Shown piece by piece: positions 1 through 6,497 of a stretch of 10,302 nt of DNA. A program made the translations under genes and the position numbers. The notes below the pieces were generated by a model that was given only the letters and a program-made list of their open reading frames with translations, was not told the DNA's origin and made no database searches. Every line of letters starts with the position of its first letter. Positions within the stretch are counted from its first letter, which is position 1. Origin of the DNA: an uncultured Armatimonadota bacterium (GTDB lineage: Bacteria; Armatimonadota; UBA5829; DTJY01); assembly GCA_937875395.1 (NCBI GenBank), contig CALNCU010000245.1:1-10302 (forward strand). The letters are read 5' to 3'.

Positions 1-27
1 AAAATCCACCTCATGCGCTTTCTTCAT
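1..27 (-). CDS. 5' end of a divergent gene, cut by the window edge
   Basis: On the minus strand an ATG (bases 27-25) follows a near-perfect AGGAGGG with a five-base spacer. Nine codons are visible, reading MKKAHEVDF, and the frame is open to the edge. Too little is present to name a product. The basic start (MKK) would fit many proteins, including a secreted or pilin-like one, but that is not evidence. The gene diverges from the GntR/LacI-type regulator and shares its roughly 110-base AT-rich upstream region, so it could be under the same control. Confidence 0.6.
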
Positions 28-32
28 AAAAA

Positions 33-39
33 CCCTCCT
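33..39 (-). promoter_or_regulatory. Strong Shine-Dalgarno of the divergent gene
   Basis: The minus strand reads AGGAGGG five bases ahead of the ATG at 27-25. This is the main support for a real gene leaving the window on the left. Confidence 0.6.
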
Positions 40-101
40 AAAAAAATATATTTCAAAAAAAATTGTAGGTAAAGAAGGAGTTTTATCTAAAATGCAGAAT
101 A

Positions 102-121
102 TATAATTGTTTCGATATAAT
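102..121 (+). promoter_or_regulatory. Tandem -10-like elements before the regulator gene
   Basis: Two exact TATAAT hexamers lie at 102-107 and 116-121, each inside a direct repeat ATATAATT (101-108 and 115-122) with a 14-base period. No good -35 box stands at the right distance from either; the best is TGCAGA at 93-98, three of six matches. In such AT-rich DNA one or both could be chance. The start codon at 141 and its GAGG at 129-132 lie just downstream, so a transcript from here would have a very short leader. Confidence 0.35.
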
Positions 122-122
122 T
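105..122 (+). promoter_or_regulatory. Candidate operator O1, CG-centred near-palindrome
   Basis: The 18 bases fit AATT-n-T-n-TCGA-n-A-n-AATT, with 14 of 18 positions symmetric about the CG at 113-114. The site overlaps both -10-like hexamers, where a repressor would block transcription. Symmetric operators are usual for dimeric GntR and LacI family proteins. The left part recurs before the downstream operon (1236-1253). The link to the regulator at 141-1208 is inference. Confidence 0.4.
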
Positions 123-140
123 CCAAATGAGGTACTACAC

Positions 141-1208
141 ATGCCACCGAAATATAAGAGACTGGCTGATGTATTGAGAGATAACATAAAGAAAAAACTT
201 GCCCCTGGTGATAGGCTGCCTACACGAAGAGAGCTCATGGAACGCCATGCCGTAAGCCTGTCAACAGTGGAAGGCGCACTCAGGATACTCTCTGATGAGC
301 AGCTTATATCCTGCCATGTGGGACGTGGCACGTTTGTAAATGACAGCTCTGCACAGAAAGAAAAACCAGCTACTTCCGGCATTATCTGCATGTTTAGCGA
401 GTTTCAAGGACAGGGTGTAATATCCAATCTTCATCAGGGGCCTATCTGTGAAGGCATACGGAATGTACTTGATGGGACCGGACTGCATTTAACAATGTCA
501 GATTATGGCAGTATAGGTGATATTAACAGCTATAATGGCTTCAGCGGGTTGATCTTTATGGCGCCCACAGAACGCCAAAAAAATCTTATTAAAAAGTTTC
601 AAAACAGCAATGTGCCATCTGTTATCATAAGCGCATCGTGGGAAGATGTGAACACGCCCAGCGTAGATTGCGATAACGAATACGGCATCCGGTGCGCCCT
701 CCGCTACCTTACGGATAGAGGTCATACAAGAATTGGGTATGTGGACCAGAATTACTGCTCATTTGATGCTCTGGCCCGGCGATCTGCCTTTAAAAACATG
801 GCTGGCGAATTTGAAATTGAGTGCCGGAATGAATGGTTTATCGCCGCCAAATATGAAAACCTGGATGATGAAACACTCTTTAACCTTAGAAATATGTTCA
901 CATTAGAAAGCAGACCTACAGCACTTATATTTAGTTCTTTCTTCCCGGTGACAATGAAGATAATTGCAGAACTTAAAAATATGAACCTTTATATTCCCCG
1001 GGACGTGTCGCTCATAGGATTTGATGATTCATCATGGGCCAGATGCATGAAACCGGCCCTCACTGTAATTGAGCAGCCTTTGAACAATATGGGAAGACAT
1101 GCAGCAGAAAGATTGCTGGAACAGTTGAACGGAAAAGCATATGTAAAGCATGAGATTCTTCCCATTGAGCTGATTGAACGCCGCTCGGTAGCTGTGGCCA
1201 ATATTTGA
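141..1208 (+). CDS. GntR/LacI hybrid transcriptional regulator (AraR-like architecture)
   Basis: This is a cytoplasmic DNA-binding regulator, probably a sugar-responsive repressor. Residues about 3-68 form a GntR-type winged helix: the segment PGDRLPTRRELMERHAVS, then STVEGALRILSDEQLI and the wing GRGTFV. Residues about 78-350 match a LacI-type periplasmic-binding-like effector domain, with DNEYGIRCALRYLTDRGHTR, then IPRDVSLIGFDDSSWA and the ending LTVIEQPLNNMGRHAAERLLE. At 355 residues it has the usual length for the GntR-HTH plus LacI-effector class typified by Bacillus AraR. The start at 141 is supported by GAGG at 129-132 with an eight-base spacer. It precedes, on the same strand, genes for a pilin-like protein, a carbohydrate-binding protein and a glycoside hydrolase, so a saccharide derived from their substrate is the likely effector. 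The effector itself cannot be read from the sequence. Confidence 0.88.
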   Translation: MPPKYKRLADVLRDNIKKKLAPGDRLPTRRELMERHAVSLSTVEGALRILSDEQLISCHVGRGTFVNDSSAQKEKPATSGIICMFSEFQGQGVISNLHQGPICEGIRNVLDGTGLHLTMSDYGSIGDINSYNGFSGLIFMAPTERQKNLIKKFQNSNVPSVIISASWEDVNTPSVDCDNEYGIRCALRYLTDRGHTRIGYVDQNYCSFDALARRSAFKNMAGEFEIECRNEWFIAAKYENLDDETLFNLRNMFTLESRPTALIFSSFFPVTMKIIAELKNMNLYIPRDVSLIGFDDSSWARCMKPALTVIEQPLNNMGRHAAERLLEQLNGKAYVKHEILPIELIERRSVAVANI

Positions 1209-1235
1209 TGGTAAGGCGCATGACAAGCTTTTGGT

Positions 1236-1253
1236 AATTTATTCGATATGTAT
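1236..1253 (+). promoter_or_regulatory. Candidate operator O2 before the pilin/CBM/GH operon
   Basis: The sequence shares AATT-N2-TTCGATAT with O1 at 105-118, and 13 of 18 aligned positions match O1 overall. The right half has diverged, so this copy is not symmetric. A weak -35-like TTGGTA at 1231-1236 and -10-like TAGATT at 1253-1258 (16-base spacer) flank it, so a bound protein would sit within a promoter. Confidence 0.35.
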
Positions 1254-1266
1254 AGATTATATCTAT
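1252..1266. repeat. Perfect 6-bp inverted repeat, possible operator or promoter element
   Basis: ATAGAT, a TAT spacer, then ATCTAT form a perfect dyad just before the ribosome binding site (AGGAGAGG at 1273-1280) of the pilin-like gene. It abuts candidate operator O2. The stem is only A/T-rich 6 bp, so a protein-binding site is more plausible than an RNA hairpin, and chance is possible. Confidence 0.3.
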
Positions 1267-1285
1267 CGGAGAAGGAGAGGTAAAA

Positions 1286-2002
1286 ATGTTTAGTTCAGCA
1301 TCAAAGCAAAAGGGGTTCACATTGATTGAATTGCTCGTTGTTATAGCCATCATAGCTATACTGGCAGCCATACTCTTCCCGGTCTTTGCAAAAGCCAGGG
1401 AAAAGGCTAAACAGACAACTTGCACAAGCAACCTTAAGCAGATGGGTATGTCCATAGCCGCATACTGCCAGGATTATGACGAGTTTATGCCGCTTGCAAA
1501 TTCTAGGGTATATGATAACACTGCCGCATATTCAACAATATGGATTACAGCAATCCATCCGTATATAGCAGGATGTGCATGGGATGGAGGCGGCCCCAAA
1601 ACCAGTAAAATACTATTCTGCCCTGCTGATACTGACGAAATCCTTCTGAACAGTGGTAAGAAGATAACAAATTACATGTATCCTGCACATATGGGGCACA
1701 TGGGGTATGCTGGTTCGAACGCAACTTACAGGCCTAGAAGCCTTGGAAAATGCCTCTCGCCTTCAACATGTGCAGTAATAATAGATGGAAGATGCAAAAG
1801 CCGTACATATGAGCCTCTTTTTGATTTTAACAGCCCGGCTACGGCGAGTGCATACATAGCAACGCGGCACTTTGGCGGGACAAATGTGCTCTATGCAGAT
1901 AACCATGTGGCATGGTTTCCGTTATCAAGAGCTTCGTCATCCGAAATCTCCAAAGTCTTCTTGTGGAATATGTGGAGCGGCGTGAATGACTGGCCATACT
2001 AG
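1286..2002 (+). CDS. Prepilin-like secreted protein, DUF1559/H-X9-DG style
   Basis: The protein has a type IV pilin/pseudopilin N-terminus: a short leader (residues 1-10), the prepilin peptidase site G10|F11, the conserved Glu at +5 (E15) and a hydrophobic helix to about residue 33. Then comes KAREKAKQTTCTSNLKQMG, typical of the DUF1559-like pilin family, and a soluble C-terminal region with several cysteines (TTC, ILFCPADTD). The family motif H-X9-D-G appears as H195-X9-D205-N206, so the usual Gly is Asn. It would be cleaved and N-methylated by PilD, then held in the membrane or assembled into a pseudopilus. Its actual role in these bacteria is unknown. The start is fixed by AGGAGAGG five bases before the ATG. 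It leads a likely operon with a carbohydrate-binding protein and a glycoside hydrolase. Confidence 0.85.
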   Translation: MFSSASKQKGFTLIELLVVIAIIAILAAILFPVFAKAREKAKQTTCTSNLKQMGMSIAAYCQDYDEFMPLANSRVYDNTAAYSTIWITAIHPYIAGCAWDGGGPKTSKILFCPADTDEILLNSGKKITNYMYPAHMGHMGYAGSNATYRPRSLGKCLSPSTCAVIIDGRCKSRTYEPLFDFNSPATASAYIATRHFGGTNVLYADNHVAWFPLSRASSSEISKVFLWNMWSGVNDWPY

Positions 2003-2015
2003 ACAGTACATCTAT

Positions 2016-2023
2016 GGAGGTGG
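2016..2023 (+). promoter_or_regulatory. Ribosome binding site that decides the start at 2028
   Basis: GGAGGTGG stands just ahead of the ATG at 2028. An in-frame ATG at 1986 would overlap the upstream gene, lacks such a site, and would put a polar stretch before the signal peptide, so 2028 is preferred. Confidence 0.7.
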
Positions 2024-2027
2024 AAAT

Positions 2028-3185
2028 ATGTTAAACGTACAAAGAGTTTTTGCAGCATTTGTATTGATGGCGGGGGTTGCCTGTATATGGGGAATACCGG
2101 CATGCTACGCAACGGATGGGCCAATCTATAGCAATAGATTTGAGGAGGGCACAGGCTTTAGTTTCTGGTGTACATCGGGGAATATCTGGAGTCTTTCCAA
2201 GGCACAGGAAGAAGGATATATAAAAGTAAACTATGCAGGGCTGTCCGATGAAGAGCATTTTGACGGCAAAAAGAGCTACAAACTAGATATTACGTTGAAC
2301 AAGGGACAATACTGCCTGTTCCGCCTGCCGCTTGGACACGGAATGCCGCTCACAGATCTGCTGAATCTATCCTGCTGCATGAGGGTCAAGAAGCCCGCTG
2401 GCGGGGTGAATGTTGGATTTGGCTGGAGTGTTATGGTGCCCAACGGAAAACAGATGGGCAACAATATTCCATTTATACAGCAATGCCCAAATGGGTGGGT
2501 GCTTGCATCCGGGAATATATTTAATGCCGTAAAAGGCATATGCAGCGCTAACGAAAATACCTATGGGAAGCTTGGGGATGGCAGCGGCTTCAAAGTGGAC
2601 GCTCTGACCATTAACCTTCAGAGTAGAAGCAAAGAGGGCTTCTCCGGACAGAACATAGTTCTGTATGCAGACAGCGCAGTTCTTGGAAAAGACAAATCCC
2701 AGGCCGATCTGACAGGTCTTGTGGATAACTGCGAAAACGGTCTGATAGGGTGGACTCCGGGGTCTTGGGCAAAAGACCGTCTGTCGCCTGTCATATCTCT
2801 GGCAGATGCAAACGCTTCAGAGGGAAAGTTTGCGGTAGTAATGTCGTTTCCTGGTGATAAAACCGTGGTGCGCAAGGCATGGCCGATGGTAAAGGACTGG
2901 CAGAATATTAATTTATCTATAAAGAAGATATCCGGTCTGGGACAGTGCCAGGTATACTTGGTAGAAGATTCAAACGGTAAGGAAGAATGGTTCCACGGCC
3001 CCGTGCTTCCGCTTGGTCCGGTATGGCAGAAGGTAAACATAAACTATTCAGATTTCAAGTATGGCTGGGGGCCCGCCGATGGTGATAAGAAGCTGGATAA
3101 GAGCAAGATAATCTACCTTGTATTCTTACCAATTACCGGCAGCACGGATATAGAGTTTGCCATAGACAATATAAAGGTTGAGTAG
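2028..3185 (+). CDS. Secreted protein with two carbohydrate-binding-like modules
   Basis: This 385-residue protein starts with a signal peptide (about residues 1-28, hydrophobic core FAAFVLMAGVACIWGIP, likely cleaved after ACYA). Two beta-rich modules follow, about 32-225 and 232-385. Each has features of jelly-roll carbohydrate-binding domains: an opening such as YSNRFEEGTGF or VDNCENGLIGW, a middle DGKKSYKLDI or EGKFAVVMSF, and in the second module an end TDIEFAIDNIKVE like the last strand of CBM4/11/CIA30-like folds. I see no catalytic motif, so it is probably a non-catalytic binding partner. Cys19 and Cys26 lie in the signal region, but neither is in a clean lipobox. It lies 25 bases after the pilin-like gene and 18 bases before the glycoside hydrolase gene. 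The exact CBM family is not assignable by eye. Confidence 0.65.
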   Translation: MLNVQRVFAAFVLMAGVACIWGIPACYATDGPIYSNRFEEGTGFSFWCTSGNIWSLSKAQEEGYIKVNYAGLSDEEHFDGKKSYKLDITLNKGQYCLFRLPLGHGMPLTDLLNLSCCMRVKKPAGGVNVGFGWSVMVPNGKQMGNNIPFIQQCPNGWVLASGNIFNAVKGICSANENTYGKLGDGSGFKVDALTINLQSRSKEGFSGQNIVLYADSAVLGKDKSQADLTGLVDNCENGLIGWTPGSWAKDRLSPVISLADANASEGKFAVVMSFPGDKTVVRKAWPMVKDWQNINLSIKKISGLGQCQVYLVEDSNGKEEWFHGPVLPLGPVWQKVNINYSDFKYGWGPADGDKKLDKSKIIYLVFLPITGSTDIEFAIDNIKVE

Positions 3186-3203
3186 AAGAAAGGAATTTCC
3201 CAA

Positions 3204-6200
3204 ATGTTGCGTATCAAGGTTTTGTTTCTTATGCTTGCAATCTGCTTGATTATGGTGCTTGCAGGTACACAAGCTCCGCTCCTTGCTGCACAGGGTAAGA
3301 ATCTCTTCCCAGGAGACACCAGCTTTGAAACGGGTGCAGAACCCTGGATTTCCTGGACTTCTGCATATGCGGGCAACTGGGGTGTGGATGCAGCCACGGC
3401 ATACCACGGCAAAAAGAGCCTGAGGGTGGCATATCCTACCCAGCTTGAGGCATACAGGTTCAAACTTGAGAAGGGGCGTTCGTATACGCTTTCCTTCTAT
3501 ATGAAAACGGATAAGCCCGGTGCACCATGCTCTGCAAGCATTTGGACGCGTAACCCTGAGACGGGGAAAGATGCAACACACGGCATTTGGAACGCAGCAT
3601 ACGGCACGGAGTGGAAGAGGTACAGCTTTACTATTCCGCCCCTGAATTTTACGACAGATGATTGGCGGATGATTGTGATTCCCCAAAAATCTGACGCTAA
3701 CTTCTGGATAGATGCAATCCAGCTTGAAGAAGGCGCCCTCACAGACTACCATCATCCAGAGCGGTTCTCCATAGTAACAGGAGAGCCCGGCAACATCTAT
3801 ACTTGCGGCAAGCTGAATACAGTTAAGATAAACCTGTATAACGGCACAGTCCGGAACTCTCTTCTAACCTTAAGCTACAACATTGCAGATTATAATGGAA
3901 AATCTGTTTTAAAAGGAACAAAACAGGTGGATATGAAGGGCAATGCATCCTTCACCCTGCCAATCAGCCTGCCTGCTACCTTTGACAAGGGCTTCTACAC
4001 CATATCCGCATCCATTACAAACGACGGCAAAGTAATTTATGAAGACAAGACTTTCTTCTGTGTTGTCCCACCCGTCTCTCCCACCAGAAAGACCCAGGGT
4101 TTCATGGGGACTTCGGATTACATGGGCCAGGCATCAGAAGAGCAGATGGAGTCTCTTGCAAAAATAGGCTCCAGATGGCTTAACCTTCCGCTGAGGCGCA
4201 CCTGGAAATCTATAGAGCCGGAAAAGGGCAAGTTTAACTGGCAGGGCATGGATAGAGATGTAGAGTTTGCAAAGAAATACGGCTTCAACATTGTAGGCTA
4301 TATTTACAGTGGTGAGGATGCCGGAATACCGGCTTGGGCTGCGATGGATTCAAGAAGAATAAGGCCAAGGAATATGGAAGACTTCAGCGATTATGTATAC
4401 AACATGGTCTCCCGGTATAAAGACAGCATAAAGGTATGGGATGTGCTGAGCGAACCAGACCTGGGCGTAAAGTATACCTGGGGCACCGATTCAGCAAGCG
4501 CATACGCCCAGTTCCTTAAAGCCGGGTATGACGGGGCCAAGCGGGCGGACCCGAATTGCATATTCGCCGGATGTTCGGTCACAAGCAATGACGCGGGCAC
4601 AGGATACCCATTCGCCAAGGCAGTTCTTAAGGATATAGGGCCGAATCTGGATGGAATAGCCCCCCACCCCTATATGTATCCCCGCACGTTTGGGCCGGGG
4701 CTTGCGGTTCTTGGACCCACGGAGGGAGGTCTTGCCAAGTATCTCCAGAATATGGTGCCGCTGGCTCAAGGCAAGCACATGTGGATAGGAGAGTATGGAT
4801 TCTCTTACCACTGCCGGCCGGACAGCATCTATGCAAAAAACATGGCTGCATACATGGCGCAAAGCCTGATTATTGTAAGAAGCATCAAGGAGATAGAGCG
4901 ATTCCTATGGTTTAACTCATACCATAGGTTCTGGACAAACAGCGGAGAGAGTTACGGCATGTGGACGGATGCCTTCATTCCCATGCCCACAACAGCAGTC
5001 TTTGCAAACATCGCCAACCTTCTTGAGCCTGTGACGGATAGAAAACACCTGAACATGGGCAAATCTGTGGAATGCTATATCTTCCAGAGCGGCAAAGATG
5101 CAGTAGCTGGCATCTGGGCGCCACGTATTGCCAAAGACATCTCAATAGACATCCCCAGGAACATAAGACTTAAAGTGCTGAACGTGGTGGGAAGCAGCCT
5201 GCCCGCATCACAAACCGGCCGCCTGCCGCTCACCGAAAGCCCGGTGTTCCTGGTGATGAAGAACGCTTCCATGAATCAGCTTGAGCAGTTTATCTTCACA
5301 TGCAAAATAAACACACCTCTTGCAATAAAAGCCGATGTGTATACAACAGATGATTCTGCGCTTCAGGTATTTGCAACAAGTCTTGCCGCAGAGCGCTTAG
5401 AAGCAGGATTAAATGTGAGTTGCCCGCTTCCCCTGATTAACCCCACCACAACCTTCACCCTTAAGCCGGGAGAGACCAAAGTTATAGAGTTTCCGCTCAA
5501 AGATTCCAAATTCATCCTCGGCCCAAATTATAAGATAAGCCTGAATATAACAGCAGCCGGACAGAGAGTTGACACAAACAAGATATTAACTTTCCTGGAA
5601 AGCCGGACTCCTGAACGCATGACGGATAAACCGTTTGCCGCACTCTCTTATAACAATCTAGTCCCAGTAGATGCGGCGGTACATCATCTCTGGACCGGAG
5701 ATGATGACCTGAGTGCCAAGGCATACCTTGCCAATGATGATAAAAACCTGTACCTCACAGTAAAGGTATTGGATGACAAGCATATAAACAATAAATTGTT
5801 GGATAAGATATGGGATGGTGATGCCTTGCAGATAGCAATAGATGCAGGCGGAGATGCCGTATCACCGGAAGCAAGCGGATACACCGGCTACGACCAGAAC
5901 GATATAGAACTAGGCCTTGCGCTCACAAAAAGCGGTATACAGGCCTACCGCTGGATGCCTAATGCCGGCGTTATAAGCAGCAGAGAGATGAAATATAACG
6001 TTACAAGAGACGGCAACTTTACAAACTATGAAATAACCATACCATACTCCTCCCTGCCAAGCTTTGGGGAATACAAGAACGGAAGGGTAATAGGCATAAG
6101 TTTTGTACTCTTTGATGATGATGGAAACGGCGGGCAGGAATACTGGATGGAACTCACACGCGGAGTTGCAGGCGGCCGTAAAGACCCCTCCATGTTCAGA

Positions 6201-6218
6201 AAGGTTATACTGAAATGA
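3204..6218 (+). CDS. Large secreted multidomain glycoside hydrolase (clan GH-A) with CBMs
   Basis: This 1004-residue protein probably hydrolyses a polysaccharide outside the cytoplasm. Order: signal peptide (1-29, cleavage near LLAA|Q); CBM4/9-like module (about 33-180, opening NLFPGDTSFETGAEPW and ending FWIDAIQLEEG); Ig-like domain (about 185-290); TIM-barrel domain (about 295-610); beta domain (about 612-690); linker/Ig-like region; C-terminal CBM9-like domain (about 805-1004, with DDKNLYLTVKVLDDK and WDGDALQIAID). The barrel carries WKSIEPEKGKFNW, a probable acid/base E417 in WDVLSEPD and a probable nucleophile E530 in WIGEYGFSY, the layout of clan GH-A enzymes such as GH39. The Asn normally before the acid/base Glu is Ser416. 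AAGGA before the ATG supports the start. Substrate and family number cannot be fixed by eye; CBM9 is often seen in xylanases, so a plant-type polysaccharide is a guess. Confidence 0.75.
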   Translation: MLRIKVLFLMLAICLIMVLAGTQAPLLAAQGKNLFPGDTSFETGAEPWISWTSAYAGNWGVDAATAYHGKKSLRVAYPTQLEAYRFKLEKGRSYTLSFYMKTDKPGAPCSASIWTRNPETGKDATHGIWNAAYGTEWKRYSFTIPPLNFTTDDWRMIVIPQKSDANFWIDAIQLEEGALTDYHHPERFSIVTGEPGNIYTCGKLNTVKINLYNGTVRNSLLTLSYNIADYNGKSVLKGTKQVDMKGNASFTLPISLPATFDKGFYTISASITNDGKVIYEDKTFFCVVPPVSPTRKTQGFMGTSDYMGQASEEQMESLAKIGSRWLNLPLRRTWKSIEPEKGKFNWQGMDRDVEFAKKYGFNIVGYIYSGEDAGIPAWAAMDSRRIRPRNMEDFSDYVYNMVSRYKDSIKVWDVLSEPDLGVKYTWGTDSASAYAQFLKAGYDGAKRADPNCIFAGCSVTSNDAGTGYPFAKAVLKDIGPNLDGIAPHPYMYPRTFGPGLAVLGPTEGGLAKYLQNMVPLAQGKHMWIGEYGFSYHCRPDSIYAKNMAAYMAQSLIIVRSIKEIERFLWFNSYHRFWTNSGESYGMWTDAFIPMPTTAVFANIANLLEPVTDRKHLNMGKSVECYIFQSGKDAVAGIWAPRIAKDISIDIPRNIRLKVLNVVGSSLPASQTGRLPLTESPVFLVMKNASMNQLEQFIFTCKINTPLAIKADVYTTDDSALQVFATSLAAERLEAGLNVSCPLPLINPTTTFTLKPGETKVIEFPLKDSKFILGPNYKISLNITAAGQRVDTNKILTFLESRTPERMTDKPFAALSYNNLVPVDAAVHHLWTGDDDLSAKAYLANDDKNLYLTVKVLDDKHINNKLLDKIWDGDALQIAIDAGGDAVSPEASGYTGYDQNDIELGLALTKSGIQAYRWMPNAGVISSREMKYNVTRDGNFTNYEITIPYSSLPSFGEYKNGRVIGISFVLFDDDGNGGQEYWMELTRGVAGGRKDPSMFRKVILK

Positions 6219-6287
6219 AAATCCAAGATGTTCCCTTGTCGTTGGGCGTCCGGTATAGGCGCCCGCACCTGATCGTTTGATACATAA

Positions 6288-6336
6288 GAGTCCTCTGACA
6301 CATAGAACGGTTTGCTGTCAGAGGACTCAATTTTTT
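6288..6336 (+). terminator. Strong intrinsic terminator after the glycoside hydrolase gene
   Basis: A perfect 13-bp stem (GAGTCCTCTGACA at 6288-6300 with its complement at 6316-6328) encloses a 15-base loop and is followed by AA and six T (6331-6336). It begins 69 bases after the stop codon at 6218 and ends the left operon. There is no matching A run on the left, so it works on the + strand only. Confidence 0.9.
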
Positions 6337-6376
6337 GCCTTGTTATATGTTCCAAAGCCCCATTCTTAAAATACAC

Positions 6377-6408
6377 CCCCGCCCGGGCCGCCGGCGGGGT
6401 TTTCTTTT
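6377..6408 (+). terminator. Second GC-rich intrinsic terminator
   Basis: CCCCGCC (6377-6383) pairs with GGCGGGG (6393-6399) across a nine-base loop, followed by TTTTCTTTT (6400-6408). It lies 40 bases past the T run of the first terminator and about 90 bases ahead of cbiM. It is either a back-up terminator or, if a promoter lies between the two, an attenuator in the cbiM leader. Confidence 0.75.
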
Positions 6409-6497
6409 ACTTGGCAATTAGGCCGGGAATACTACCTGCCTGCACTGGGTAAAACAACAAAAGACACAAATTCAGAAAATGAGGCCGGTATCTATTC
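6409..6497 (+). other. Leader region of the cbiMQO-nrdJ cluster, unassigned
   Basis: These 89 bases separate the second terminator from cbiM. TTGGCA at 6411-6416 matches five of six -35 positions, but no convincing -10 follows at 16-18 bases. GGCA (6413-6416) can pair with TGCC (6437-6440). A stretch CTGCCTGCACTGGG (from 6436) recalls pieces of cobalamin riboswitches, but the core is absent. GAGG at 6481-6484 is a distant, weak ribosome binding site for cbiM. Confidence 0.3.

Noticed and set aside
1986..2027. Upstream start for the CBM-like protein
   Set aside because: It overlaps the pilin-like gene and puts a polar stretch before the signal peptide; the GGAGGTGG at 2016-2023 points to 2028.
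4491..4862. Minus-strand open frame of 123 codons inside the glycoside hydrolase gene
   Set aside because: It lies wholly within a well-supported gene, has no recognisable domain or ribosome binding site, and looks like a by-product of the coding strand's composition. The same holds for the other minus-strand frames in the window, apart from the short one at 1-27.
6244..6264. Small hairpin GGGCG / CGCCC just after the glycoside hydrolase gene
   Set aside because: It has only five pairs and no T run after it; the true terminator is the 13-bp stem at 6288-6328.
6409..6460. Fragment resembling the end of a cobalamin riboswitch (CCTGCCTGCACTGGG) before cbiM
   Set aside because: The conserved core and a proper B12 box (GCCACTG) with the usual order of elements are missing, and the space to the terminator at 6408 is too short. 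A covariance search with RF00174 would decide it.
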